Shown in pieces: positions 42,741 to 51,108 of a stretch of DNA of 64,000 nt. The stretch spans positions 19,296 through 83,295 of the forward strand of contig CAJUFE010000015.1 of the NCBI GenBank assembly GCA_910585635.1, written 5' to 3'. How positions within the stretch are numbered: position 1 is the stretch's first letter; every line of letters starts with the position of its first letter. This stretch comes from an uncultured Lachnospiraceae bacterium. Its GTDB lineage: Bacteria > Bacillota > Clostridia > Lachnospirales > Lachnospiraceae. The notes below the pieces were generated by a model, which worked only from the letters and a program-made list of their open reading frames with translations, searched no databases and was not told the DNA's origin. Made by a program: the position numbers and the translations under genes.

Positions 42741-43676
42741 ATGAAAAAAAGGATCGTAGTATGGATGGCAGCGATGATGGTGGCAGCAGGGATGCTGGCA
42801 GGGTGTGGCGGAGGAGGCGCCTCCTCCGGGGCGACGACGGCATCTACAGAGGCGGAGACCACAAAGGCCGGGACAGAGAAGGCTGGGGATGAGAAGGCCG
42901 GGGCCGGGACCACGACTGCGACGACGGAGGCCGGGACCACGGAAGCGGAAAAGGCAGAAAAAGAAGAGGACCCAGAGGAGGTGGAGCTTCTGGTGGCGGC
43001 CGCGGCCAGTTTGAAGAACGCCTATGAGGAGGAGCTGATCCCCATGTTCCAGGAGGCGAACCCAGGCGTTACGGTGAAGGGGACCTATGACAGCTCCGGG
43101 AAGCTGCAGACCCAGATCGAGGAAGGGTTGGGAGCGGATGTGTTCATGTCGGCTGCGGTCAAGCAGATGGACGCCCTGGATGAGGAGGGGATGATCGTGT
43201 CGGATACCATCACAGACCTGCTGGAAAATAAGATCGTGCTGATCGTGCCTGCGGGACAGGAGGGATCCCTCTCGGCCTTTGAGGACATCGCCGACGCGGC
43301 CAGCATCGCCCTGGGGGACCCGGAGAGCGTACCGGCAGGCCAGTATGCCCAGGAAGCATTGACCAGCTTAGGGGTATGGGACGGCATCCAGGACAAGGTG
43401 AGCTTTGGGACCAATGTGACGGAGGTGCTGAACCAGGTGGCGGCGGCCAGCGCGGACGCAGGGATCGTCTATGCCACGGACGCGGCCAGCATGGCGGATC
43501 AGGTGACAGTGGTTGCCGAGGCGCCGGAGGGGAGCCTGGCTAAGAAGGTGATCTACCCGGTAGCTGTGGTAAAAGCCACTGCCCATGAGGAGCAGGCCAA
43601 GGCCTTTGTGGAGTTCTTGAAGACAGAAGACGCGATCGCTGTATTTGAGTCCTACGGGTTCGCGGCGGTCGAGTGA
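42741..43676 (+). CDS. modA: Molybdate ABC transporter substrate-binding lipoprotein ModA
   Basis: 311 residues. The signal peptide ends in lipobox LAGC. A Thr/Glu/Ala-rich spacer of about 50 residues follows. The binding domain begins with ELLVAAAASLKNAYEE and contains TYDSSGKLQTQIEEGLGADV, ENKIVLIVPAG and VPAGQYAQEALTSLG, matching ModA. It delivers molybdate (or tungstate) to ModB. AAGGAGG precedes the ATG. It is the first gene of modABC and is preceded by a ModE-like site. Confidence 0.92.
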   Translation: MKKRIVVWMAAMMVAAGMLAGCGGGGASSGATTASTEAETTKAGTEKAGDEKAGAGTTTATTEAGTTEAEKAEKEEDPEEVELLVAAAASLKNAYEEELIPMFQEANPGVTVKGTYDSSGKLQTQIEEGLGADVFMSAAVKQMDALDEEGMIVSDTITDLLENKIVLIVPAGQEGSLSAFEDIADAASIALGDPESVPAGQYAQEALTSLGVWDGIQDKVSFGTNVTEVLNQVAAASADAGIVYATDAASMADQVTVVAEAPEGSLAKKVIYPVAVVKATAHEEQAKAFVEFLKTEDAIAVFESYGFAAVE

Positions 43677-43738
43677 TGCGGAGCCCGATAGAACGGGCAC
43701 ACTGTACTGTGGGATATGGACAGGAGGGAGGAGAAGGG

Positions 43739-44419
43739 ATGGAATGGTCGCCGATCCTGATCTCGATGCGGACAGCGGGTCTGTCCATCGTGGTCACATT
43801 TGTTTTAGGGCTTTTGACGGCATGGCTGGTGGTCCGGCTGCGCAGCGAGTCTTTAAGGATCCTGCTGGACGGGATCCTGACCCTGCCCCTGGTCCTGCCG
43901 CCCACGGTGGTGGGCTTTTTCCTGCTCTACATCCTGGGGGTCAAACGTCCTTTAGGGCAGTTTTTTCTGGAGTATTTCAGTGTGAAGATCGCCTTTTCCT
44001 GGAGCGCTACGGTGATCGCGGCGGTGGTCATGTCCTTCCCGCTGATGTACCGCTCCGCCCGGGGGGCTTTAGAGCAGGTGGATCAGGATCTGGTGCATGC
44101 GGCCAGGACCCTGGGGATGAGCGAGTGGGCCATCTTCTGGAAGGTGATGGTGGCCAATGCCCTGCCGGGGATCGTCAGCGGAGGGGTCCTGGCCTTTGCC
44201 AGGGGCTTAGGGGAGTTCGGGGCCACCGCCATGATCGCGGGGAATATCGCCGGGAAGACCAGGACCCTCCCCATGGCCGTCTATTCCGAGGTGGCCGCCG
44301 GGAACATGGACCAGGCCTACCGCTATGTGGTGGTGATCGTGGCGATCGCTTTTGTCTCGGTGGTGGTGCTCAATGTAGCGGGATGGAAGGGACGAGATCG
44401 TAAGGGGCAAAGGCAGTGA
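43739..44419 (+). CDS. modB: Molybdate ABC transporter permease ModB
   Basis: 226 residues, about five membrane helices. The EAA-type loop for ATPase contact reads AARTLGMSEWAIFWKVM, and ARGLGEFGATAMIAGN is typical of ModB. AGGGAGGAGAAGGG precedes ATG 43739; the ATG at 43673 overlapping modA has no site and would add non-membrane residues. It forms the channel with ModC as ATPase. Confidence 0.92.
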   Translation: MEWSPILISMRTAGLSIVVTFVLGLLTAWLVVRLRSESLRILLDGILTLPLVLPPTVVGFFLLYILGVKRPLGQFFLEYFSVKIAFSWSATVIAAVVMSFPLMYRSARGALEQVDQDLVHAARTLGMSEWAIFWKVMVANALPGIVSGGVLAFARGLGEFGATAMIAGNIAGKTRTLPMAVYSEVAAGNMDQAYRYVVVIVAIAFVSVVVLNVAGWKGRDRKGQRQ

Positions 44420-44444
44420 CTTTTTATGGGCTGTCTGTTATAAT
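44416..44444 (+). promoter_or_regulatory. Promoter between modB and modC
   Basis: GTGACT (44416-44421), 17-base spacer, consensus TATAAT (44439-44444). It would start a separate transcript carrying the short reading frame at 44509 and modC. Confidence 0.55.
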
Positions 44445-44508
44445 GATGGCAACCGACAAGATCTAACGGATCGATATCTTCCAGAGAGGAGCAAATGGAG
44501 GTATCTGC

Positions 44509-44643
44509 ATTGCTGCGAACAAAGAACAGATCCCGAGCAAAGATCTGAATGAGCTGCTGGAGATCATCCAAGCCCAATATTTTTTGATATGTGCCGCTTG
44601 GAAACAGCATTTTAAGGTTGAAGATATCCGTTTCTATTGTTAA
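44509..44643 (+). CDS. Possible small protein with ATT start in the modC leader
   Basis: A 44-codon frame follows a perfect GGAGGT (44496-44501) seven bases ahead, but the codon there is ATT; no ATG, GTG or TTG exists in this frame after the upstream stop at 44464. The product (AANKEQIPSKDLNELLEIIQ and on, ending in RFYC) is predicted helical and hydrophobic in the middle. I do not recognise it. The good ribosome site and protein-like composition speak for it, the start codon against. Confidence 0.35.
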   Translation: MAANKEQIPSKDLNELLEIIQAQYFLICAAWKQHFKVEDIRFYC

Positions 44644-44648
44644 GCTGT

Positions 44649-44664
44649 CTAAAAAGCTTTTTAG
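44649..44664. other. Palindrome before modC
   Basis: CTAAAAAGCTTTTTAG is a perfect 16-base palindrome just before the modC ribosome site (AGAAGGAG). It could be an operator or a small RNA hairpin affecting modC translation. Confidence 0.4.
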
Positions 44665-44681
44665 AAGGAGTAGCAGATACG

Positions 44682-45968
44682 ATGGACAGAGAGACATGTG
44701 CTTTGGAGGTTGATATCCAAAAAAAGCTGCGCCAGTTTGACTTGGATGTGCAGTTTCGGGCGGGCATAGGCTGCCTGGGGATCCTGGGGCCCTCGGGCTG
44801 TGGGAAGAGCATGACTTTAAAGTCCATAGCCGGGATCGTGAGGCCGGATGGCGGGAAGATCTCTCTCCATCACGGTGCCAGCCCAGAGCATGTCCTGTTC
44901 CACAAGGAAAAAAGGATCGATGAGCGCCCCCAGCTGCGCCGGGTGGGTTATCTGTTCCAGAACTATGCGCTCTTCCCCAACATGACCGTGGAGCAGAACA
45001 TCGCCATCGGGCTGGGGCGCGGCTGGCGGGAAAGGGCCGTCCAGGGTGCGGGCAGGGGGGGTAGCGGTAAGGGTGGTGCCAGCGGCAAGAGCGATGGGAG
45101 CAACGTCAGCGGCAAGAGCGATGGGAGCTGCGTCAGCGGTAAGAGCGGCGGGGGTGGTGTCAGCGGCGACAGCCCCATGATCGGCGGGAACGGAAGGTCC
45201 GGCGCAAAGCAGGCGGCCCGCGAGAAGGTCCAGGAGATGATCGGCCGCTTCCGCCTGGAGGGACTGGAAAAGCAGTATCCTTCCCGACTGTCCGGCGGCC
45301 AGCAGCAGCGGGTGGCCCTGGCCAGGATCCTGGCCTATGAGCCGGAGGTCCTGCTCCTTGACGAACCCTTTTCCGCTATGGACGCGTTCCTGCGGGAGAA
45401 GCTGCGGCTGGAGCTGGCCCAGGTCTTAAAGGCTTATCAGAAGATCTCCATCCTGGTGACCCATGACCGGGACGAGGCCTTCCAGCTCTGCGATTACCTG
45501 CTCTTATTGAGCGAGGGGAAGGTGCTGACCGCCGGGAAGACCAGGGAGGTCTTCGCCGATCCTAAGACCCCTCAGGCGGCCAGGCTCACCGGCTGTAAGA
45601 ACATCTCCAGGATCCTCCGGCTGGGGAGCCACCGTGTGCGGGCACTGGACTGGGAGGGCCTGGAGCTGACCACGGAAAAAGAGGTGGGGGAGGAGATCAC
45701 CCACATCGGGATCCGGGCCCATGACTTCGTCCCGGTGAGCGAGAGCCAGACAGAGGCGCTCTCTACAGCGGGGAGCGGGGAGGCCAGCCTGATCTTGGTG
45801 GAGGACCCGAAGATCACGGAGATGCCCTTTGAATGGTATATCACCTTGAAGAATGGGCTCTGGTGGAAGGTGGAAAAGGATATCCACACCAGCGATCCGT
45901 CGGGGATCATCCCCCGATGGCTGCGGGTGGCGCCGTCGGCGATCGTACTGTTGAGAGAGGGGCAGTGA
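44682..45968 (+). CDS. modC: Molybdate ABC transporter ATPase ModC with repeat insertion
   Basis: 428 residues. Walker A is LGPSGCGKS, the Q-loop lies in VGYLFQNYALFPNMT, signature LSGGQQQRVALAR, Walker B LLLDEPF, and switch His in VTHDRDEAF. Between Q-loop and signature there is an extra segment of about 50 residues made of Gly/Ser repeats (SGKSDGSNV, SGKSDGSCV, SGKSGGGGV; bases about 45045-45175), unusual for an ABC ATPase. The C-terminal part resembles a small regulatory TOBE-like domain. ATG 44682 has AGGAG 11 bases ahead. It powers ModB. Confidence 0.9.
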   Translation: MDRETCALEVDIQKKLRQFDLDVQFRAGIGCLGILGPSGCGKSMTLKSIAGIVRPDGGKISLHHGASPEHVLFHKEKRIDERPQLRRVGYLFQNYALFPNMTVEQNIAIGLGRGWRERAVQGAGRGGSGKGGASGKSDGSNVSGKSDGSCVSGKSGGGGVSGDSPMIGGNGRSGAKQAAREKVQEMIGRFRLEGLEKQYPSRLSGGQQQRVALARILAYEPEVLLLDEPFSAMDAFLREKLRLELAQVLKAYQKISILVTHDRDEAFQLCDYLLLLSEGKVLTAGKTREVFADPKTPQAARLTGCKNISRILRLGSHRVRALDWEGLELTTEKEVGEEITHIGIRAHDFVPVSESQTEALSTAGSGEASLILVEDPKITEMPFEWYITLKNGLWWKVEKDIHTSDPSGIIPRWLRVAPSAIVLLREGQ

Positions 45969-45980
45969 GACGTACTGTCC

Positions 45981-46127
45981 CTACTTATCATCATAATGAC
46001 CTCGACATTGTGTTAGGATGACCATACCATCTTCAGATTGATAGACCAGTCGATCCTTATCATTGATCCGGCGGCTCCATTTTTCCTGGAGTGTACCTTT
46101 TAAAGGTTCTGGCTGACCAGACCCGGA
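45981..46127 (-). pseudogene. YoeB/Txe-type toxin, C-terminal remnant
   Basis: About 48 codons on the minus strand encode QPEPLKGTLQEKWSRRINDK and then RLVYQ, ending in CRGHYDDK. This is the second half of a YoeB-type ribosome-dependent RNase, including the C-terminal His-Tyr. The N-terminal half and the YefM antitoxin are missing; upstream the frame runs into the antisense of another gene. It is a decayed toxin gene. Confidence 0.7.
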
Positions 46128-46170
46128 GCAAGCGCAGGCTGGCAAGAATATTATAGAAAGAAGGGATCTT

Positions 46171-46410
46171 ATGGCGATGAACCCGCTGCAATTGATGCAG
46201 CTGCAAAAGCTGTTCGAGACATTCCGGATCAGCCATCCCAAACTTCCGCTGTTCTTTAAGGCGGTGGCACAGGATGCTCTGATGGAAGGGACGATCATCG
46301 AGATCACGGTGGAGAGTCCGGAGGGGAAGGAGTACTGTACGAACATGAAGCTGAAGGCTTCCGATGTAGAGATGTTCAATATACTCCGGCAGATGCGAGA
46401 GCAGAGCTAG
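46171..46410 (+). CDS. Small conserved-looking protein, unknown function
   Basis: 79 residues: NPLQLMQLQKLFETFRISHP, then a short beta part (GTIIEITVESPEGKEYCTNM) and a helix (ASDVEMFNILRQMRE). It has no signal peptide or membrane segment. GAAAGAAGGG lies before ATG 46171. The mixed helix-strand-helix order looks like a real small domain, but I cannot name it. A GGGCTG-type hairpin repeat follows. Confidence 0.6.
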   Translation: MAMNPLQLMQLQKLFETFRISHPKLPLFFKAVAQDALMEGTIIEITVESPEGKEYCTNMKLKASDVEMFNILRQMREQS

Positions 46411-46437
46411 AGAGGACGAGAGGACAGGATCTGAAAT

Positions 46438-46484
46438 GGGCTGCCGCAAAATGGCTGTGTATGAGCGACATTTTGCGACAGCCC
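46438..46484 (+). repeat. GGGCTG-type hairpin repeat
   Basis: GGGCTGCCGCAAAATG (46438-46453) pairs with CATTTTGCGACAGCCC (46469-46484), a 16-bp stem with one non-standard pair. It lies between convergent genes and may act as terminator in both directions. Confidence 0.7.
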
Positions 46485-46494
46485 TAGCCGTCCT

Positions 46495-46755
46495 CTATCC
46501 TTCGGCCCAGCGTCTGCACTGCTCGATCCGCTGCCCGTTATCCCCTTGCTCTTCATCAAAAGCAAACTGCTTGAGCAGGTCGCAGGGGAAGCTCTCACAC
46601 TGTCCGCAGTGCTCGTGCCCTTTTGTCCCACAGCAGGAGCTGACCGGGCAGCTCTCGCCCCAGAACGGCTTTTCGATGTTCACGCAGCCTTTACAGCCCA
46701 TCTGCTCCCGGTAAGGACATCCGCTGCATGTCAGCCCACATCTTGACTCGACCAT
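46495..46755 (-). CDS. DUF3795 cysteine-rich protein
   Basis: 86 residues with 11 Cys: CGLTCSGCPYREQMGCKGC, then CPVSSCCGTKGHEHCGQC and ESFPCDLLKQF. The spacing fits the DUF3795 family, predicted to bind zinc or Fe-S, role unknown. AGAGGAGGATAGG precedes the ATG at 46755. It is a single gene between the hairpin repeat and the WYL regulator. Confidence 0.8.
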   Translation of the reverse strand: MVESRCGLTCSGCPYREQMGCKGCVNIEKPFWGESCPVSSCCGTKGHEHCGQCESFPCDLLKQFAFDEEQGDNGQRIEQCRRWAEG

Positions 46756-46936
46756 AGACCTATCCTCCTCTTATCCTTCGTTTTGCACTTATAATAACAC
46801 AAGCAACATGACAATGACCTGTCATGTTGCTCATCGGCATTAAAAAAAGACATGTACGGTCGAAAAGATATCCCGCATGTGCGGACGCCGATCGACGGCA
46901 CAGATAGCGGATGGCCGGTGTTGGCCATAGGTCCTG

Positions 46937-47863
46937 TCACCCCTGTGCCTCCGCTCCGGCCGCATACATCTCCAGGATATCCTTCGCCTGCTGCCGGATA
47001 TCATCCCGCAGCTTTTTCGGGGCTTCCACATACACCCTATCGCCAAAGCTGAAGATCCATTCCCGCATATGCCCATAGTTGGCAAAGTCGCGCTCTAATA
47101 CCAACCGTTCATCTTCCCTTATAGAAAAACTGTCGATCCCATATTCCTCGACCAGGCGATATTTTTCGCTCTTCTCAAACACGGCTCTCAGATGGAAGCG
47201 CCCTTTCGTGAGATGCCCGCCCAGAGCCGGTCCTTCCTTCGGGAGCTCTCTTTCGGTAAATGCTTCCTCCAAGATCGTAAGGTCCCAGAGCCGGTCCAGC
47301 TTGAACAGACGGAAGTCTTGCCGGTCTGTGCAGAAGCCGAACACATACCAGGATGACCACTTGAAGATCAAACGGTAGGGCTCGATCCGGCGTATGCCTT
47401 CGCCTTTGCCATAGCAGTATCGGAACGACAGGAGCCTCCGGGCCTCCATCGCTCCTTTGATCTGCTCGATCTTTTGGGTGAGCAAAGCCTGATGATGGGA
47501 AGCCAGGTCGATGATGATCATATCCTCCGGGACCGCGGGCTGCCCTTTGTCTGAAAGCTTCGCGAGGAGACGGGCAAGGGTCGGGTCCCTTGATACACTG
47601 TCCATCCCGCTGAGCCCCGCAAAGACCGCCTGCAGCTCCTCTTTTGTCAGAAGGGTCCTATCGATCTTATAGCCATCCGCGATCGAGATGCCGCCGCCAT
47701 AGCCCTGTGTGGTGACGATCGGTATGCCGGCTTTGCAGAGGGTCTCGATATCACGGCTGATCGTCCGTCTCGACACTTCAAAACGCCTGGCCAGTCCGGG
47801 AGCGGTCATCTTATCATTTTGCAGCAGGATCGTGACGATCCCGATCAAACGGTCGATCTTCAT
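46937..47863 (-). CDS. WYL-domain transcriptional regulator (YafY-like)
   Basis: 308 residues. The N-terminal HTH_11 has FEVSRRTISRDIETLCKAG. The WYL domain spans about 135-215 (LSFRYCYGKGEGIRRIEPYR, then SSWYVFGFCTDRQDFRLFKL), followed by a WCX-type C-terminal part. WYL regulators sense small ligands or nucleic acid. ATG 47863 follows GGAG; the open frame reaching 48118 has no site. It is divergent from the padR operon across a 291-base gap and might control it, which is inference. Confidence 0.85.
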   Translation of the reverse strand: MKIDRLIGIVTILLQNDKMTAPGLARRFEVSRRTISRDIETLCKAGIPIVTTQGYGGGISIADGYKIDRTLLTKEELQAVFAGLSGMDSVSRDPTLARLLAKLSDKGQPAVPEDMIIIDLASHHQALLTQKIEQIKGAMEARRLLSFRYCYGKGEGIRRIEPYRLIFKWSSWYVFGFCTDRQDFRLFKLDRLWDLTILEEAFTERELPKEGPALGGHLTKGRFHLRAVFEKSEKYRLVEEYGIDSFSIREDERLVLERDFANYGHMREWIFSFGDRVYVEAPKKLRDDIRQQAKDILEMYAAGAEAQG

Positions 47864-48011
47864 GTGCGCATCTCCAAGCTGTGATGTGGGAAAGGGGGGA
47901 CATCTCCAATATAGTCGTTTTCGGGGTGAAATGCAATGTTCTTTCATCAGATCCCCGCAAGATCTCCACAGGTCCCCGCAGATCGTGATCCAGATCATAT
48001 CGAAAAACCCC

Positions 48012-48090
48012 TTGACAGGTGATAGTATATCGTGTATAGTATAGCTATCAATATTATACAAGATATAATATACGACATCCGATAATATTA
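48012..48090 (+). promoter_or_regulatory. padR operon promoter with AT-rich operators
   Basis: TTGACA (48012-48017), 17 bases, TATAGT (48035-48040). Just downstream is a dyad ATATTATA, five bases, TATAATAT (48051-48071), and GATAG (48021) has its inverse CTATC at 48045-48049. This layout suggests repression by the PadR protein encoded first in the operon. Confidence 0.65.
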
Positions 48091-48154
48091 TAGATAACCA
48101 TAGGACTGCCCGCCGCATGGTGCCGAGGACGGGCGGATCGAAAGGAGAGAGGAT

Positions 48155-48475
48155 ATGGTCTTTAACACAGGGGCGGCCCTTTTGGATGCCGTGGTCCTGG
48201 CGGTAGTCTCTAAGGAGACCCAGGGGACTTATGGATACAAGATCACCCAGGATGTGCGCTCAGCGATCGAGATATCGGAGTCTACGCTTTATCCGGTGCT
48301 CAGGAGGCTGCAGAAGGATGGGTGCTTAGAGGTCTACGACCGGGCGATCGACGGAAGGAACCGGCGGTACTACAAGCTGACAGAGCAGGGAAGAGTGCAG
48401 CTGGTCTTATACCGCGGCGAATGGGGGCGATATTCCGGGAAGATATCCCGTATCTTAGAGGAGGCGAAGGTATGA
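48155..48475 (+). CDS. PadR-family transcriptional regulator
   Basis: 106 residues, the short PadR form. The winged helix has ALLDAVVLAVVSKE, YGYKITQDV, ISESTLYPVLRRLQKDGCLE and GRNRRYYKLTEQGR. It likely represses its own operon at the dyads near 48051. ATG follows AAAGGAGAG. Its stop overlaps the next start in an ATGA arrangement. Confidence 0.92.
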   Translation: MVFNTGAALLDAVVLAVVSKETQGTYGYKITQDVRSAIEISESTLYPVLRRLQKDGCLEVYDRAIDGRNRRYYKLTEQGRVQLVLYRGEWGRYSGKISRILEEAKV

Positions 48476-49368
48476 AGAAAGACGCGTTCATGAAGGAGCT
48501 GGAGTATCTGCTCCAGGATATCCCGGATGAAGAGAAAGCCGATGCCATCGCCTATTATCGGGATTATCTGGAAGAGGCGGGGCCGGAGGAGGAAGAAGAG
48601 GCGCTCAGGGATTTTGGCAGCCCGGAGCGGATCGCCGCGATCATCCGTGCGGACCTCAGCGGAGATCTGAAGGAGGGCGGCAGCTTTACGGAAAATGGTT
48701 ATGAGGACGAACGGTTCCGGGAACCGAACTTTCAGCTGGTGGAGCGGCTGGAGACACCGGAATGCAGCAGCTCTGCCGAAAGGGGATACACAGAAAGCAG
48801 GACGAACGAAAGAGGGGCTGACGAAAAGCGTGCCGCAGAGGGAGCTGCACAGGGGATGGCCTATGGCTCCGGGTATGGTCCCGCATACGGATCTGCATAC
48901 GGGTCAGGCCCTCGGGAGGCGGGAGCCAGAGACAGGGATAAGAGTGGAAGGCCCAGGTGGAGCTGGTGGCAGATCCTGGGGATGGTCCTCTTAGCCTGTA
49001 TAGCGGCCCCGGTGGTCCTTGGCCTGGTGTTCGGCATAGGCGGCGGGACGATCGGCTTGATCGTCGGGGTACTGTCCCTTTTTGGCGCAGTCCTGGTGAC
49101 CTTGACCATCGCGCTGGCGGCGGTGACCTTTGCGCTCCTTTTGGCGGGGATCTTGCTGATCGTTTTTGGGTTTGCCCACATGACTTTCCTCCCCCAGGGG
49201 ATCTTATATGTGGGGACAGGGATCGGGGTCTTAGGCTTAGGCTTCCTCTGCTTGTCCTTATGCGGTCTGTATTATGGGAGGTTCCTGCCCTGGCTGGGGG
49301 TCTCGATCATCAACCTGGTGAGCGGTATCTTCCACAGAAAGGAGAAGAGACGTGAAAAAGTTTATTAA
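48472..49368 (+). CDS. DUF1700 membrane protein
   Basis: 298 residues. The N-terminal cytoplasmic DUF1700 part has FMKELEYLLQDIPDEEKADA and YYRDYLEEAGPEEEEEALRD. A Gly/Tyr/Ala-rich stretch (about 130-150, YGSGYGPAYGSAYGS) follows, then about four membrane helices. DUF1700 proteins are commonly encoded with PadR and DUF4097 genes and are tied to envelope stress. It is translationally coupled to padR. Confidence 0.85.
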   Translation: MKKDAFMKELEYLLQDIPDEEKADAIAYYRDYLEEAGPEEEEEALRDFGSPERIAAIIRADLSGDLKEGGSFTENGYEDERFREPNFQLVERLETPECSSSAERGYTESRTNERGADEKRAAEGAAQGMAYGSGYGPAYGSAYGSGPREAGARDRDKSGRPRWSWWQILGMVLLACIAAPVVLGLVFGIGGGTIGLIVGVLSLFGAVLVTLTIALAAVTFALLLAGILLIVFGFAHMTFLPQGILYVGTGIGVLGLGFLCLSLCGLYYGRFLPWLGVSIINLVSGIFHRKEKRREKVY

Positions 49369-50254
49369 ATGCACCGCGATCCTGGGGCTGATCTTTTCAG
49401 TCCTCGGTTTTGGGGTAGCCGGAGCGGCCAGCTGCTGGGGCGGCAGATGGTACCGGGATCTGGACCGATATGATATCACGATCCCGGTGCCGGTCAGGCC
49501 AGAGGACCATATGGGCGGTGACCGCCATGGCATGGAGGATGAAGGGGTCATCGAAAGGTGGATCGAGGATAAGCTGCAGGCAAAGCTGCAGCGGTGGGAT
49601 GGGGAATGGATCGATGGGGATACGGCCTGTTTTCCGGTGAAGGAGGAGCTGGATCTGGAGGTGGTCCGGGGAAATGTGACCATCGTACCGGGAGATGTAG
49701 AGAAGATCCAGATCGCCTGCGACGGCCTGGATGCCAGACAGGGCCGGTGGATCGGGTCCAGCATGGAGGAGGATCGCCTGGAGCTCTACATCAGTGGAGG
49801 AGACGAGTATGTGCCGGAGCTGGAGATCACCATCCCAAGAGATACCCGGTTCCAGGATGTGGAGGTCAGCATGGCCGCCGGGAACTGTACCATAGCGGGT
49901 TTACATGCCGATGATCTGGAGGTGGAACTGGCCGCCGGCCATCTGGAGATCGACCGGGGAGAGATCAGGGACTTATGTTTTCAATGCGGGGCCGGGAGCA
50001 TCCTGTATACCGGCCGGGTGGACGGTGATGTGAAGGTTGGATGTGCGGCCGGGGCGGTCCAGCTGCAGCTCTATGGAGAGGAGAACGCCTTTAACTATAG
50101 CTTAGAAGGGACTGGAGGATCGGTCAAGGTAGGTGAGCTGAGCCTGGATGGCCTGCTGCTCAAAAAGGATATCGATAACGATGCCGCTAAGGATATCGAC
50201 CTGCAATGCGCGGCCGGGAATATCCAGGTAGACTTTTTAGGAGAGGATATGTAG
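49352..50254 (+). CDS. DUF4097 beta-helix-type envelope protein
   Basis: 300 residues. A signal or anchor helix at the N terminus (KCTAILGLIFSVLGFGVAGA) is followed, from about 110, by repeating beta strands (DVEVSMAAGNCTIAGL, DLEVELAAGHLEIDRG, DVKVGCAAGAVQLQL) typical of DUF4097. It overlaps the DUF1700 gene by 17 bases. Proteins of this kind are thought to be exported and to sense or protect the envelope; the exact job is unknown. Confidence 0.85.
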   Translation: MKKFIKCTAILGLIFSVLGFGVAGAASCWGGRWYRDLDRYDITIPVPVRPEDHMGGDRHGMEDEGVIERWIEDKLQAKLQRWDGEWIDGDTACFPVKEELDLEVVRGNVTIVPGDVEKIQIACDGLDARQGRWIGSSMEEDRLELYISGGDEYVPELEITIPRDTRFQDVEVSMAAGNCTIAGLHADDLEVELAAGHLEIDRGEIRDLCFQCGAGSILYTGRVDGDVKVGCAAGAVQLQLYGEENAFNYSLEGTGGSVKVGELSLDGLLLKKDIDNDAAKDIDLQCAAGNIQVDFLGEDM

Positions 50255-50342
50255 GGCCGGCCTGATGATCAGATGGATAAGAGCAGCTATATGCGAGCAG
50301 ACATATGGAAGATGAGCATATGAAGGAGGATGAGAGATCGGT

Positions 50343-50534
50343 ATGTTAAATGGAAAGCGGTTATATCGTTCGGAACAGGATAAGATGCTGCTGGGTGTGT
50401 GCGGAGGGATCGGAGAGTATCTGGACGTGGATCCTACCCTGATCCGGCTCCTGTGGGCCGTGTTCGCCTGCACCGGGACCGGGATCGTGGCCTATATCGT
50501 GGCGGCGATCATCATACCGCTGCGGCCGCTGTGA
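50343..50534 (+). CDS. PspC-domain small membrane protein
   Basis: 63 residues. KRLYRSEQDKMLLGVCGGIG and EYLDVDPTLIRLLWAVFA form a PspC domain, with one or two membrane helices ending in YIVAAIIIPLRPL. PspC proteins accompany envelope-stress operons. It is the last gene of the padR operon. Confidence 0.92.
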   Translation: MLNGKRLYRSEQDKMLLGVCGGIGEYLDVDPTLIRLLWAVFACTGTGIVAYIVAAIIIPLRPL

Positions 50535-50649
50535 GCGGCCGTCGGGTCGTTGTGACCGGCCAGCCGCCCGGGCCAGTATGTGAACGGCGGAGTATGGACA
50601 TGGAGATAAGGTCGAAGATGATGATCAGATAGGATGGAGAAAGAACAAG

Positions 50650-51108
50650 ATGGGTGTCAGGAAAGCCAGGACAGAGGATCTGTCAAGAGTAGGGGAGATC
50701 TTTGTTTTCAATAACCGGATCAACTATTTCCCCATATTTCAAGATGCAAGCTATTCCTTTGGTGAGCTGCAGGTGGTCTCGCTGGCGGATGGCTATTTCA
50801 AAAAGGCGGAGGTCTTCGACCGCTTATATGTGTTTGACGACGGCCTGGTAAAAGGCTTCCTCCAGATGGACGGGAGGGAGATCTGCAAGCTGTATGTGGA
50901 GCCGTTTTTTCAAAGCCAGGGGATCGGTCATGGATTGCTCCAGTACGCGGTGGATACCTTCCACGCAGATGAACTGTGGGCCTTGGAAAAGAACAGCCGG
51001 GCGATCGCGTTTTATGGGCGGCACGGGTTCGTCCCTACCGGTGGGAAAAAATTTGAGGAAGGTACGACGGAGGTCCTACTCCATTTGAAGAGAGGAGAAA
51101 AGAGATGA
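50650..51108 (+). CDS. GNAT-family N-acetyltransferase
   Basis: 152 residues. GNAT features are an N-terminal VRKARTEDLSRVGEIF, the acetyl-CoA motif FFQSQGIGHGLLQYAV, and C-terminal ALEKNSRAIAFYGRHGFVPT. The substrate cannot be inferred. It is followed by a four-base overlapping small gene, so the two are co-translated. Confidence 0.9.
   Translation: MGVRKARTEDLSRVGEIFVFNNRINYFPIFQDASYSFGELQVVSLADGYFKKAEVFDRLYVFDDGLVKGFLQMDGREICKLYVEPFFQSQGIGHGLLQYAVDTFHADELWALEKNSRAIAFYGRHGFVPTGGKKFEEGTTEVLLHLKRGEKR

Noticed and set aside
45981..46379. Intact 132-codon minus-strand gene
   Set aside because: Only the last 48 codons resemble YoeB; the upstream part is the reverse complement of the small gene at 46171.
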